Assembly (NCBI GenBank): GCA_019639075.1
Contig: JAHBSO010000001.1
Coordinates: 248,001 to 312,000, forward strand
DNA from: Actinomycetota bacterium
GTDB taxonomy: Bacteria; Actinomycetota; Acidimicrobiia; Acidimicrobiales; Iamiaceae
Length of the DNA: 64,000 nucleotides
Direction of reading: 5' to 3'
Shown here: piece after piece, positions 35,064 to 42,185 of the stretch
How positions within the stretch are numbered: position 1 is the stretch's first letter
How the letters are laid out: each line of letters begins with the position of its first letter
Program-made: the position numbers and the translations under genes
The notes under the pieces: model-generated
Told to the model about the DNA's origin: nothing
Seen by the model: the letters and a program-made list of their open reading frames with translations, nothing else
Database searches by the model: none

Positions 35064-35834
35064 GTGTCCGAACCCCGCTGGACCGACGACCACTGCCACC
35101 TGCACTTCTCCGACGCGTCGGCCGACCTGGTCGATGCGTCGGTGGCGGCCGCGTCGGCGAGCGGGGTGGAGCGCATGGTGACCGTCGGGTGCGACGTCGC
35201 CGACTCGGCAGCGGCGATCGCGGTGGCCCGGGCCCACGACGGCGTGTGGGCCACCGCCGGGGTGCACCCGCACGAGGCCAGGCACGGCATCGACGGGCTC
35301 GAGGCGCTGCTCGACGCCCCCGAGGTGGTGGCGGTGGGCGAGTGCGGCCTCGACCACCACTACGACCACTCGCCGAGGGACGTGCAACGTGAGGTGTTCG
35401 CCGCGCAGATCGGGCTCGCGCACCGTCACGGCCTCGCCCTCGTGATCCACACCCGCGAGGCATGGGACGACACCTTCGACGTGCTGGCCGCCGAGGGGGT
35501 GCCCGAGCGCACCGTGTTCCACTGCTTCACCGGTGGTCCCGAGGAGGCCGATCGGTGCCTCTCGCTCGGTGCGATGCTCTCGATCAGCGGCGTGGTCACG
35601 TTCAAGACCGCGGACGACGTGCGTGCCGCGGTCGCCCGCTGCCCGCTCGACCGCCTCCTCGTGGAGACCGATGCGCCGTACCTGGCGCCGGTGCCGCACC
35701 GCGGCGAGCGGAACCGGCCGGCGCTGGTGCCGGTCGTGGGGGCCGCCGTGGCCGCCGTGCTCGACGTCCCGGTGGGGGCGGTCGCCGAGGCCACGTGGGC
35801 CAACGCGGCCCGCACCTACGGCCTCCCGGACTGA
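35064..35834 (+). CDS. tatD: TatD-family metal-dependent DNase
   Basis: TatD enzymes are metal-dependent 3'-5' exonucleases linked to DNA quality control. The 256-residue protein has all metal ligands: DDHCHLHF, GECGLDHHY, VIHTREAW, FHCFTGG and LVETDAPYLAP. It starts at GTG 35064, five bases after GGAG. It is the first gene of the conserved tatD-[cell-wall gene]-ksgA-ispE block. In mycobacteria the second position is rpfB. Confidence 0.94.
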   Translation: MSEPRWTDDHCHLHFSDASADLVDASVAAASASGVERMVTVGCDVADSAAAIAVARAHDGVWATAGVHPHEARHGIDGLEALLDAPEVVAVGECGLDHHYDHSPRDVQREVFAAQIGLAHRHGLALVIHTREAWDDTFDVLAAEGVPERTVFHCFTGGPEEADRCLSLGAMLSISGVVTFKTADDVRAAVARCPLDRLLVETDAPYLAPVPHRGERNRPALVPVVGAAVAAVLDVPVGAVAEATWANAARTYGLPD

Positions 35835-35897
35835 CGGCGCGGGCCCCGACCGCCCGTCGCCCGGCGAGGGCGGCGTGCCCGATGTCATCGTCACGAT

Positions 35898-35913
35898 GTT
35901 GCGGTTCGGTTAC
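35898..35913 (-). promoter_or_regulatory. candidate MtrA-like box before the DPBB gene
   Basis: On the minus strand these 16 bases read GTAAC-CGAACC-GCAAC: two five-base half-sites in direct repeat with an 11-bp period, the layout reported for MtrA boxes. A 13/16 match lies at 47901-47916, before another secreted cell-wall gene. The box overlaps the -35 position of a TAGGTT promoter (35923-35928). The link to MtrA is inferred. Confidence 0.45.
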
Positions 35914-35922
35914 GAGTGTGTC

Positions 35923-35928
35923 TAGGTT
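35923..35928 (+). promoter_or_regulatory. -10-like TAGGTT before the DPBB gene
   Basis: TAGGTT ends ten bases before the ATG at 35939, predicting a near-leaderless transcript. It lies 10 bp downstream of the MtrA-like box. Confidence 0.45.
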
Positions 35929-35938
35929 CGTCACTCGA

Positions 35939-36613
35939 ATGTTCGATGACGCCCCGGAGCTGACGCTGCTCCCCGCCGACCGCCGGCCCCGCCGGCAGCG
36001 CCTCCTGCGCTGCGGTCTCCTCTCGCTCTTCCTCGTACCGGTCCTCATCGCGGTGGGGAGCTTCGCCGGGGGTGACGAAGCGGTCGACGCCGTCGACGTC
36101 CGCGCCGTGCCCGGCGCCCACGCCGCGACCGGGCTCGATCCGGTCGACGCGACCACGACCACGACCGCGGCGCCGACGACCACCGCGGCCCCCACCACCA
36201 CCGCGGCGCCGACGACCACCGCGGCCCCCACCACCACCGCGCCGACCACGACCGAGGCGCCCACGACCACCGCGGCCCCCGTGGCCGCCGCCGCGCCGGT
36301 GACGGCGCCGCCCACCACGGCGGCCCCGACGACCACCGCGGCGCCGACCACGACGGCCGCGCCGGTGCCGGTCCGGACCGACAGCGGTCAGGCCACCTGG
36401 TACCGGTGGCGGTCCGGCAACTGCGCCCACAACACGCTCCCGATGGGCACGCGGGTCACCGTCACCGCCGTGGCCAGCGGCCGCACGGCGACCTGCATCG
36501 TCGGCGACCGGGGCGCCTTCGGCCGCCCGACGATCATCGACCTCGACGCCTCGGTGTTCGAGCAGATCGCCCCGCTCGGCGCCGGCCGCATCCAGGTCCG
36601 CATCTCCTGGTGA
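35939..36613 (+). CDS. membrane-anchored RlpA-like double-psi beta-barrel protein
   Basis: This 224-residue protein has a short basic cytoplasmic part, one membrane anchor (RCGLLSLFLVPVLIAVGSFA, about residues 23-42), a long Thr/Pro/Ala linker made of TTTAAP repeats (about 65-145) and a C-terminal double-psi beta-barrel domain (SGQATWYRW, CAHNTLPMGTRVTVTAV, VGDRGAFGRPTIIDLDASV). The domain resembles RlpA and the 3D domain of Firmicutes YabE. The His and Asp of the barrel site are present, but the TANGE-like segment of RlpA is missing. It occupies the rpfB slot between tatD and ksgA. It probably acts on, or binds, peptidoglycan. ATG 35939 is the likely start; an upstream in-frame ATG at 35882 is possible. 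Confidence 0.82.
   Translation: MFDDAPELTLLPADRRPRRQRLLRCGLLSLFLVPVLIAVGSFAGGDEAVDAVDVRAVPGAHAATGLDPVDATTTTTAAPTTTAAPTTTAAPTTTAAPTTTAPTTTEAPTTTAAPVAAAAPVTAPPTTAAPTTTAAPTTTAAPVPVRTDSGQATWYRWRSGNCAHNTLPMGTRVTVTAVASGRTATCIVGDRGAFGRPTIIDLDASVFEQIAPLGAGRIQVRISW
36160..36372. repeat. low-complexity TTTAAP-coding repeat
   Basis: Imperfect copies of a short unit around gcgccgacgaccaccgcg encode the wall-spanning Thr/Pro/Ala linker of the DPBB protein. Codon repeats are close to identical at DNA level, so slippage-driven length change is likely. Confidence 0.7.
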
Positions 36614-36649
36614 CCGGCGCCCGTTGACCGCGCTCCCGGCAGCCGTCGC

Positions 36650-37480
36650 TTGACCCACACCCGCACCGAGCTGACCGAGCTCCTCGCCCGGCACGGGCTC
36701 GAGGCCAGTCGGGCGCTGGGGCAGAACTTCGTCGTCGACCCGAACACGGTGCGGCGCATCGCCCGCCTGGCCGGCGTCGGCCCGGGCCACCGGGTGGTGG
36801 AGATCGGACCCGGGCTCGGATCGCTGACGCTCGCGCTGGCCGAGACCGGCGCGTCGATCACCGCGGTGGAGATGGATCGTTACCTGTTGCCGGCGCTGCG
36901 CGAGGTCGTCGCCGACCGCGACGTGCGGATCGTCGAGGGTGATGCGCTCTCGGTCGACTGGGACGACGTCCTGCGGGGCGCCGACGGCTGGCACCTCGTG
37001 GCGAACCTGCCGTACAACGTCGCCACCCCGCTCGTGCTCGACCTGCTGCGCGACGTGCCGGCGATCACCCGGATGCTGGTCATGGTCCAGCTCGAGGTGG
37101 GGGAGCGGTTGACCGCCGGACCGGGGTCGCGGATCTACGGGATCCCGTCGATCAAGGTGGCGCTGTCGGCCACCGCCCGCATCGTCGGCAAGGTCGGCCC
37201 CGACGTCTTCCTGCCCCGCCCGAGGGTCGACTCGGCGCTGGTGGAGATCGTCCGGCTCGACGAGCCGCCGACCACGGCCGACCGGGACCACCTCGTCGCC
37301 CTGGTCGAGCGGGCGTTCAACCAGCGCCGCAAGATGCTGCGCCGCTCGTTGGCCGGCGTGGTGACGCCCGAAGCGTTCGCCGAGGCCGGCATCGACCCGG
37401 CCCTGCGTCCGGAGCAGCTCTCGGTGCAGGACTGGGGCCGGCTCACGCTCGCCGTCGACGCGGGTGCGGGCCCGAGCTGA
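36650..37480 (+). CDS. ksgA: 16S rRNA adenine dimethyltransferase
   Basis: KsgA (RsmA) dimethylates two adjacent adenines near the 3' end of 16S rRNA with SAM during late 30S assembly. The 276-residue protein shows LGQNFVVDPNTVRRI, the SAM motif IGPGLGSLTLALAE, and the catalytic NLPYNVATPLV. Length and motifs are normal. The start is a TTG at 36650 without a clear ribosome binding site. It lies 36 bp after the DPBB gene and 23 bp before ispE. Confidence 0.96.
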   Translation: MTHTRTELTELLARHGLEASRALGQNFVVDPNTVRRIARLAGVGPGHRVVEIGPGLGSLTLALAETGASITAVEMDRYLLPALREVVADRDVRIVEGDALSVDWDDVLRGADGWHLVANLPYNVATPLVLDLLRDVPAITRMLVMVQLEVGERLTAGPGSRIYGIPSIKVALSATARIVGKVGPDVFLPRPRVDSALVEIVRLDEPPTTADRDHLVALVERAFNQRRKMLRRSLAGVVTPEAFAEAGIDPALRPEQLSVQDWGRLTLAVDAGAGPS

Positions 37481-37488
37481 ACCCGGCC

Positions 37489-37494
37489 TACGAT
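37489..37494 (+). promoter_or_regulatory. -10-like TACGAT upstream of ispE
   Basis: TACGAT ends nine bases before the ispE ATG. The start has no ribosome binding site, which fits a leaderless internal promoter in the ksgA-ispE gap. Confidence 0.4.
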
Positions 37495-37503
37495 CCGGCC
37501 CCC

Positions 37504-38217
37504 ATGGCCCCCGTCGTCGTCACCGCCCCGGCCAAGCTCACCGTGTCCCTCCGGATCACCGGGGTGCGCGACGACGGCTACCACCTGATCGACGCCGAGA
37601 TGGTCACGATCGACCTCGCCGACGCGCTGACCTTCGCCGAGGGCGACGGCCTGGAGGTCGTCGGGGCGTCCGGGCTGCCGGTGCCCGCCGACGACGACAA
37701 CCTCGTGCGCCGGGCGCTGCGCCTCGTCGGTCGGACGGCGCAGGTGCGGCTCGAGAAGCGGATCCCGGCCGGTGCGGGCCTCGGCGGCGGATCGGCCGAC
37801 GCGGCCGCCGTGCTGCGCTGGGCCGGCGTCGACGACCCGGCGGTCGCCGTCCGACTGGGGGCCGACGTGCCCTTCTGCGTGCGGGGCGGTCGGGCCCGGG
37901 TCACCGGCATCGGCGACCGGCTCGAACCGCTCGACCACGTGGACCGCACGTTCACCGTCGTCACCCCGCCGTTCGGCTGTTCGACCCCAGCGGTGTACCG
38001 GGCGTGGGACGACCTGGGCGGCCCGACCGCCGCCGGCCCCAACGACCTGGAGCCCGCCGCGCTGGCCGTGGAGCCGCGGTTGGCCGAGTGGCGCGACCGT
38101 CTCGGCGACGCCACCGGCCAGGTGCCGGTCCTCGCCGGATCGGGCAGCACCTGGTTCGTGGACGGCGCGTTCCCGGCGGCCGGCACCGTGGTCCGCACGG
38201 TGCCCGCAACGTCCTGA
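37504..38217 (+). CDS. ispE: 4-diphosphocytidyl-2-C-methyl-D-erythritol kinase
   Basis: IspE phosphorylates CDP-methylerythritol in the MEP route to isoprenoids. The GHMP kinase has the substrate Lys in TAPAKLTVSLRI, the glycine-rich ATP loop RIPAGAGLGGGSADAAA, catalytic Asp in GADVPFCVRGG, and LAGSGSTWF near the end. At 237 residues it is shorter than the usual 280-300, mostly in the C-terminal domain, but all motifs are retained. It ends a tatD-ksgA-ispE block. Confidence 0.94.
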   Translation: MAPVVVTAPAKLTVSLRITGVRDDGYHLIDAEMVTIDLADALTFAEGDGLEVVGASGLPVPADDDNLVRRALRLVGRTAQVRLEKRIPAGAGLGGGSADAAAVLRWAGVDDPAVAVRLGADVPFCVRGGRARVTGIGDRLEPLDHVDRTFTVVTPPFGCSTPAVYRAWDDLGGPTAAGPNDLEPAALAVEPRLAEWRDRLGDATGQVPVLAGSGSTWFVDGAFPAAGTVVRTVPATS

Positions 38218-38248
38218 GCGGCTTTTGGGACCGCTCGGACCTTCCCGC

Positions 38249-38254
38249 TAGGTT
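38249..38254 (+). promoter_or_regulatory. -10-like TAGGTT upstream of bS22
   Basis: TAGGTT ends nine bases before the bS22 ATG. No Shine-Dalgarno is visible before this start, so a leaderless mRNA is likely. Confidence 0.45.
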
Positions 38255-38263
38255 GGCCCCACC

Positions 38264-38365
38264 ATGGGTTCACTGATCAAGAAGCGCCGTAAGCGCATGC
38301 GCAAGAAGAAGCACAAGAAGATGCTGAAGCGCACCCGTTGGCAGCGCCGGGCAGCCGGCAAGTAG
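38264..38365 (+). CDS. small ribosomal protein bS22 (AURKAIP1/COX24 type)
   Basis: A 33-residue, extremely basic protein starting MGSLIKKRRKRMRKKKHKK and ending QRRAAGK. It matches the actinobacterial bS22 protein seen near the decoding region of mycobacterial 30S subunits, and the related COX24/AURKAIP1 domain of mitochondrial ribosomes. It is a separate gene with its own promoter hexamer and is followed 31 bp later by a strong hairpin. Its size makes it easy to miss. Confidence 0.93.
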   Translation: MGSLIKKRRKRMRKKKHKKMLKRTRWQRRAAGK

Positions 38366-38396
38366 CCACCCGGGTGCCCTGAAGCCCGAGACCTCG

Positions 38397-38420
38397 AACG
38401 ACCGCCTCCGGGCGGTCGTT
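38397..38420 (+). terminator. terminator hairpin after bS22
   Basis: A perfect 10-bp stem (AACGACCGCC at 38397-38406 and its complement at 38411-38420) encloses a TCCG tetraloop. It lies 31 bp after the bS22 stop and is followed by TTCC only. Confidence 0.7.
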
Positions 38421-38566
38421 CCGCGTTCGGTGTCAACCTTCCGGGGCCCACCGTCGTCGGAAGGGGTGTGCCCGTGTCTCGCCGATCCGGCCGCCCCCGA
38501 GCGGCCGACCTCGACTTCGACCTCGCCCAGGAGGCGCCCGTCCGATCCTTCCGTCCCCCTGTTGAG

Positions 38567-38658
38567 GTCACGGTCGGGGTCGGATCCCAACCGTGATCGC
38601 CTCGACGGGCGAACCCATGCCCCGGACATCACGGTTGGGATCCGACCCCGACCGTGAC
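38567..38658. repeat. 31-bp perfect inverted repeat made of two palindromic elements
   Basis: Bases 38567-38597 and 38628-38658 are exact reverse complements, separated by 30 bp. Each arm contains a 29-bp imperfect palindrome: 14-base halves TCACGGTCGGGGTC and GATCCCAACCGTGA around a single G. The same 14+1+14 layout and core occurs at 43473-43501. Confidence 0.85.
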
Positions 38659-38683
38659 GCCGCCTAACCTCCGGGGAGCCTGA

Positions 38684-38756
38684 TCGGGGATAGTTCAGTT
38701 GGTAGAACGCCGGCCTTTGGAGCCGGATGTCGCAGGTTCGAGCCCTGCTCCCCGAG
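38684..38756 (+). tRNA. tRNA-Gln (anticodon UUG)
   Basis: A 73-nt cloverleaf: 7-bp acceptor (TCGGGGA with TCCCCGA), D stem GTTC/GAAC, anticodon stem CCGGC/GCCGG around loop CTTTGGA (anticodon TTG), T stem GCAGG/CCTGC with TTCGAGC, and discriminator G. The U1-A72 pair is the identity element that bacterial GatCAB uses to recognise tRNA-Gln. CCA is not encoded. The position beside glmU-prs is the same as for glnT in mycobacteria. Confidence 0.96.
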
Positions 38757-38758
38757 CC

Positions 38759-39097
38759 TCAGCCGCCCTTCGCCGCCTCCAGCGTGCAGCCGAGCTCCTC
38801 GGCCCGGTCGGTGAGACCGAGGGAACCGTCGGCCTCGATCTCGACATAGGTCGGTTCGTCCTTCAGGACGCCGAGCAGGTCGGCGTTGGACGTCGGCGGT
38901 GTCCCGTTGAGCGCGGTGTAGGCGTCGATGGCGTCCTCGACCGCCCGGTACTCCAACCGGCACGCGAGCGTGGCCGACTGCCGGGGGGCTTCGGCCACGT
39001 TCTGGATGCCTTCCTCGGCGGCCTTGCCGCACCCGGTGGCGAGCACGAGGAGCAAGGCGAGCACGGCCGTGCGCGCGATCCGGGTCGTCGGTGCCAC
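38759..39097 (-). CDS. pseudopilin-like lipoprotein
   Basis: A 112-residue lipoprotein with signal segment TRIARTAVLALLLVLATGC (lipobox LATGC). The mature domain, AVEDAIDAYTALNGTPPTSN followed by ADLLGVLKDEPTYVEI, resembles the globular part of type II secretion pseudopilins such as GspG. The N-terminal prepilin site is replaced by a lipobox. The role is unknown. GTG 39097 follows GAGAGG. The gene ends three bases after the tRNA-Gln discriminator, on the opposite strand. Confidence 0.75.
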   Translation of the reverse strand: MAPTTRIARTAVLALLLVLATGCGKAAEEGIQNVAEAPRQSATLACRLEYRAVEDAIDAYTALNGTPPTSNADLLGVLKDEPTYVEIEADGSLGLTDRAEELGCTLEAAKGG

Positions 39098-39206
39098 GAG
39101 CCTCTCCCTCCGTCGGCCGGGTCGGTCGACGCCATCGGTCACGGTACCCGCGGGTGGGCCGTCGGCCATGGCGTCCGGGGTGCCGAGACGCGCTAGACCG
39201 GTCGCC

Positions 39207-40316
39207 ATGACCGACCGGAGCCTCTCCGCCATCGTCCTCGCCGCCGGCGCGGGCACCCGGATGAAGTCGAGCCGGCCGAAGCCGCTGCACCTGCTCGCCG
39301 GGCGCTCGATGCTGCACTACGTCCTCGACTCGCTGGCCGACTGCTCGGTCGAGCGGGTCGTGGTCGTCGTCGGCCACGGCGCCGAGCGGGTCACGAAGAA
39401 GCTCCAGGCCCAGGATCTCGGCACGCACCTGACGTTCGTGGAGCAGGTCACCCAGGACGGCACCGGCGACGCCGCGAGCGTCGGGCTCACCGGGCTCCCC
39501 GACGACGACGGCCCCGACGCCGACGACCACGACGTCCTCGTCCTGCCCGGCGACATGCCGTTGCTCCGGCCGTCGACGATCGCCGCGCTGGTCGCGTCGC
39601 ACCGGGCCAACGAGGCCGCGTGCACGGTGCTCACCGCGGTCGTCCCGGAGCCGGGCAGCTACGGCCGCATCGTGCGGGGCAAGGACGACCAGGTCGTGAA
39701 GATCGTCGAGGCGGTCGACGCCACGCCCGAGGAGTACGCGCTCGACGAGATCAACACCGCGGTCTACTGCTTCCGCCGCTCGGTCCTCGCGCCCGCGCTG
39801 CGGCGCATCACGCCGCAGAACGCGCAGGGCGAGTACTACCTGACCGACGTCGTCGCCGTGCTCCGCGAGGCCGGGTACCGGGTCGGCGCGGTGGTGGTCG
39901 ACGACCCGGCCGAGGCCGAGGGGATCAACGACCGCCTCCAGCTCGCAGCGGCCGAGGCCGAGCTGCGCCGCCGCACGAACGAGGCCTGGATGCGCGCCGG
40001 GGTGAGCCTCGTCGACCCGGCCAGCACCTACGTCGACTCGACGGTGCGCCTCGGCCCCGACGTCACCCTCTTCCCGGGCACGATCCTCCAGGGCGACACC
40101 GTCATCGGGGCCGGCGCCGAGATCGGTCCGAACACCCGGCTCGTCGACTGCGTGGTCGGCGACGGCGCCCGGGTCGAGCAGTCGAACGGACGCGAGGCCG
40201 AGGTCGGCGCGGACGCCGTCGTCGGACCTTTCGCGGTGCTTTCCCCGGGGGCATCGGTCCCCGGCGGGACCATCACCGGACCGTTCTATGCTGTCGGGGT
40301 TCCCGACGAGGATTGA
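39207..40316 (+). CDS. glmU: GlmU-type UDP-GlcNAc pyrophosphorylase, acetyltransferase domain truncated
   Basis: GlmU normally acetylates glucosamine 1-phosphate and then makes UDP-GlcNAc for peptidoglycan. This 369-residue protein has a full uridyltransferase domain (IVLAAGAGTRMKSSRPKPLH, VTQDGTGDAAS, VLPGDMPLLRP, DEINTAVYCF) and the first left-handed beta-helix coils. It stops soon after VGPFAVLSPGAS, where others have LRPG; the acetyltransferase catalytic His, the Lys and Tyr/Asn ligands and about 100 residues are missing. The prs gene starts 18 bp later, so nothing downstream encodes the rest. GlcN-1-P acetylation must come from elsewhere. The gene order tRNA-Gln-glmU-prs matches mycobacteria. 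Confidence 0.92.
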   Translation: MTDRSLSAIVLAAGAGTRMKSSRPKPLHLLAGRSMLHYVLDSLADCSVERVVVVVGHGAERVTKKLQAQDLGTHLTFVEQVTQDGTGDAASVGLTGLPDDDGPDADDHDVLVLPGDMPLLRPSTIAALVASHRANEAACTVLTAVVPEPGSYGRIVRGKDDQVVKIVEAVDATPEEYALDEINTAVYCFRRSVLAPALRRITPQNAQGEYYLTDVVAVLREAGYRVGAVVVDDPAEAEGINDRLQLAAAEAELRRRTNEAWMRAGVSLVDPASTYVDSTVRLGPDVTLFPGTILQGDTVIGAGAEIGPNTRLVDCVVGDGARVEQSNGREAEVGADAVVGPFAVLSPGASVPGGTITGPFYAVGVPDED

Positions 40317-40334
40317 CTGCTCGAAAGGCCCGGG

Positions 40335-41312
40335 ATGGAGCTGGTCACCAAGAAGAAGCTCGAGCTCTACTCGGGCGACTCGCACCCCGAGCTGGCTCAG
40401 GAGATCGCCGAGCACCTCGGCGTCGAGCTGGGGGAGCCGAACCTGCGGCAGTTCGCCAACGGCGAGCTGCACTGCCGCTACGGGGAGTCGATCCGCGGCG
40501 CCGACGTGTTCATCATCCAGACCCACGCCGGCCCCAACGTCAACGACGCGCTCATGCAGCAGCTGATCATGATCGACGCCGCCAAACGGGCGTCGGCCAA
40601 GCGCATCACCGCGGTCTGCCCCTACTACGGCTACGCCCGCCAGGACCGCAAGGCCGAGGGCCGCGAGCCGATCACCGCGAAGCTGGTGGCCGACCTGCTG
40701 AGCGCGGCGGGCGTCGACCGGGTCGTGTCGGTCGATCTGCACACCGGTCAGATCCAGGGCTTCTTCGACATGCCGGTCGACCACCTCACGGCGCTGCCGA
40801 TCCTCGTCGACCGGTGCCGGGACTCCGGTGACGTGGACGACCTCGTCATCGTCTCGCCCGACGCCGGTGGGGCCAAGGCCGTCACCCGGCTGGCGAACCA
40901 CCTGGGCGCCGACATCGCGTTCGTCAACAAGCTGCGCCCGAAGGGCGTGGCCAACACGGTGGTGGCGGCCAACGTCATCGGCAACGTCGACGGCAAGCGC
41001 TGCATCCTCTTCGACGACATGATCGACACCGCCGGCACGATCGTCGCGGCGGCCGACCTCCTGAAGGCCGAGGGCGCCACCGAGGTCTGGGCCATGGCGA
41101 CCCACGGCGTGCTGTCGGATCCGGCCATCGAGCGGCTGAAGAACTCGTCGCTGGAGCGGGTGGTGTTGACCAACACGCTGCCGCTGCCGCCCGAGAAGCA
41201 GATCGACAAGATCGAGGTGCTCTCCATCGCTCCGCTGGTCGCCGACGCGATCTCCGCAGTGTTCGAGGACGAGTCGGTCAGCGAGATCTTCGGCGGCGAG
41301 AACCAGAAGTAG
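40335..41312 (+). CDS. prs: ribose-phosphate pyrophosphokinase
   Basis: Prs makes PRPP from ribose 5-phosphate and ATP for nucleotide, His and Trp synthesis. The 325-residue protein has the ATP loop YYGYARQDRKAEGREPITAK, the metal-binding VDLHTGQIQGFF, and the PRPP signature DDMIDTAGT. Length and motifs are normal. The ATG lies 18 bp after glmU. A hairpin at 41334-41380 ends the operon. Confidence 0.97.
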   Translation: MELVTKKKLELYSGDSHPELAQEIAEHLGVELGEPNLRQFANGELHCRYGESIRGADVFIIQTHAGPNVNDALMQQLIMIDAAKRASAKRITAVCPYYGYARQDRKAEGREPITAKLVADLLSAAGVDRVVSVDLHTGQIQGFFDMPVDHLTALPILVDRCRDSGDVDDLVIVSPDAGGAKAVTRLANHLGADIAFVNKLRPKGVANTVVAANVIGNVDGKRCILFDDMIDTAGTIVAAADLLKAEGATEVWAMATHGVLSDPAIERLKNSSLERVVLTNTLPLPPEKQIDKIEVLSIAPLVADAISAVFEDESVSEIFGGENQK

Positions 41313-41333
41313 CCCCGCCCGCCCACCTCACGT

Positions 41334-41380
41334 TTCTGGCGTAGCTGGTGGTGGGTGACCCATCTTCACCTACGCCAGAA
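41334..41380 (+). terminator. terminator hairpin after prs
   Basis: TTCTGGCGTAG (41334-41344) and its exact complement CTACGCCAGAA (41370-41380) form an 11-bp stem around a 25-nt loop, 21 bp after the prs stop. Confidence 0.55.
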
Positions 41381-41487
41381 CGGCTCCGGGGGGGGGATTG
41401 GGGGCGGAATCAGGGGCGGGCGTAGGCTGGTCGACCGTTCACAACCGACATCTGCGCTCCGGCGCGATCTCTGAAGTAGGAGTTCCG

Positions 41488-42159
41488 ATGGCTGAGATCA
41501 AGCTTCACGCGACCACCGGTCGCGCCCTGGGCAACGGCCCGTCCCGCCGCATCCGTGCCGAGGGCAACGTGCCCGCCGTGGTGTACGGCCTCGGCGCCGA
41601 CCCGGTGGCGATCACCGTCGAGTGGCGTCCGCTGCGCGCCGCGCTCACCACCGAGGCCGGCCTCAACGCCCTGATCGACCTCGAGGTCGACGGCAAGACC
41701 GACCTGACGATCATCAAGGAGATGCAGCGGCACCCGATCCGGGGCGACGTCATGCACGTCGACTTCCTCCGGGTCGACCCCGACGCCACGATCACCGTCG
41801 ACGTGCCGATCGTGCTCGAGGGCGAGGCCAAGCAGGTCACCGACGAGGGCGGCACCGTCGACCAGGTGCTGTTCGCCCTGTCGGTCAACGCCAAGCCGGC
41901 CGACATCCCCAACGAGCTCACCGTCGACATCTCCGGGCTCACGCTCGCGGATCCGATCCGGGTGTCGGACCTCACGCTCCCCGCCGGCGTCACCACCGAC
42001 GTCGACCCGGAGGAGGCCATCGCCAGCGGCCAGATCATCGCCGCGGAGCCCGAGCCCGAGGTCGAGGGCGCCGAGGGCGAGGCCGGCGAGGGCGAGGCCG
42101 AGGCTGCGTCCGGCGAGGGCGACGCCGAGGCCGCGTCCGACGGCGGCGACGAGGGCTGA
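41488..42159 (+). CDS. rplY: 50S ribosomal protein L25/general stress protein Ctc
   Basis: The long Ctc form of L25, which binds 5S rRNA. The 223-residue protein has the N-terminal L25 domain (RALGNGPSRRIRAEGNVPAVVYG, MQRHPIRGDVMHVDF), the C-terminal TL5 domain and an acidic Ala/Glu/Gly-rich tail (EAASGEGDAEAASDGG). ATG 41488 follows AGGAG. TAGGCT at 41423-41428 would give a 59-nt leader. It is followed after 26 bp by pth. Confidence 0.96.
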   Translation: MAEIKLHATTGRALGNGPSRRIRAEGNVPAVVYGLGADPVAITVEWRPLRAALTTEAGLNALIDLEVDGKTDLTIIKEMQRHPIRGDVMHVDFLRVDPDATITVDVPIVLEGEAKQVTDEGGTVDQVLFALSVNAKPADIPNELTVDISGLTLADPIRVSDLTLPAGVTTDVDPEEAIASGQIIAAEPEPEVEGAEGEAGEGEAEAASGEGDAEAASDGGDEG

Positions 42160-42185
42160 TCGGCCCCGGCGGGTCGGCCGCGCCC

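Larger units (their letters stand above)
38366..38683. other. 318-bp non-coding region between bS22 and tRNA-Gln
   Basis: No convincing gene was found here. The stretch holds the bS22 terminator (38397-38420) and two inverted copies of a 29-bp palindromic repeat (38568-38596 and 38629-38657). Everything else is ordinary GC-rich sequence. Confidence 0.6.
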
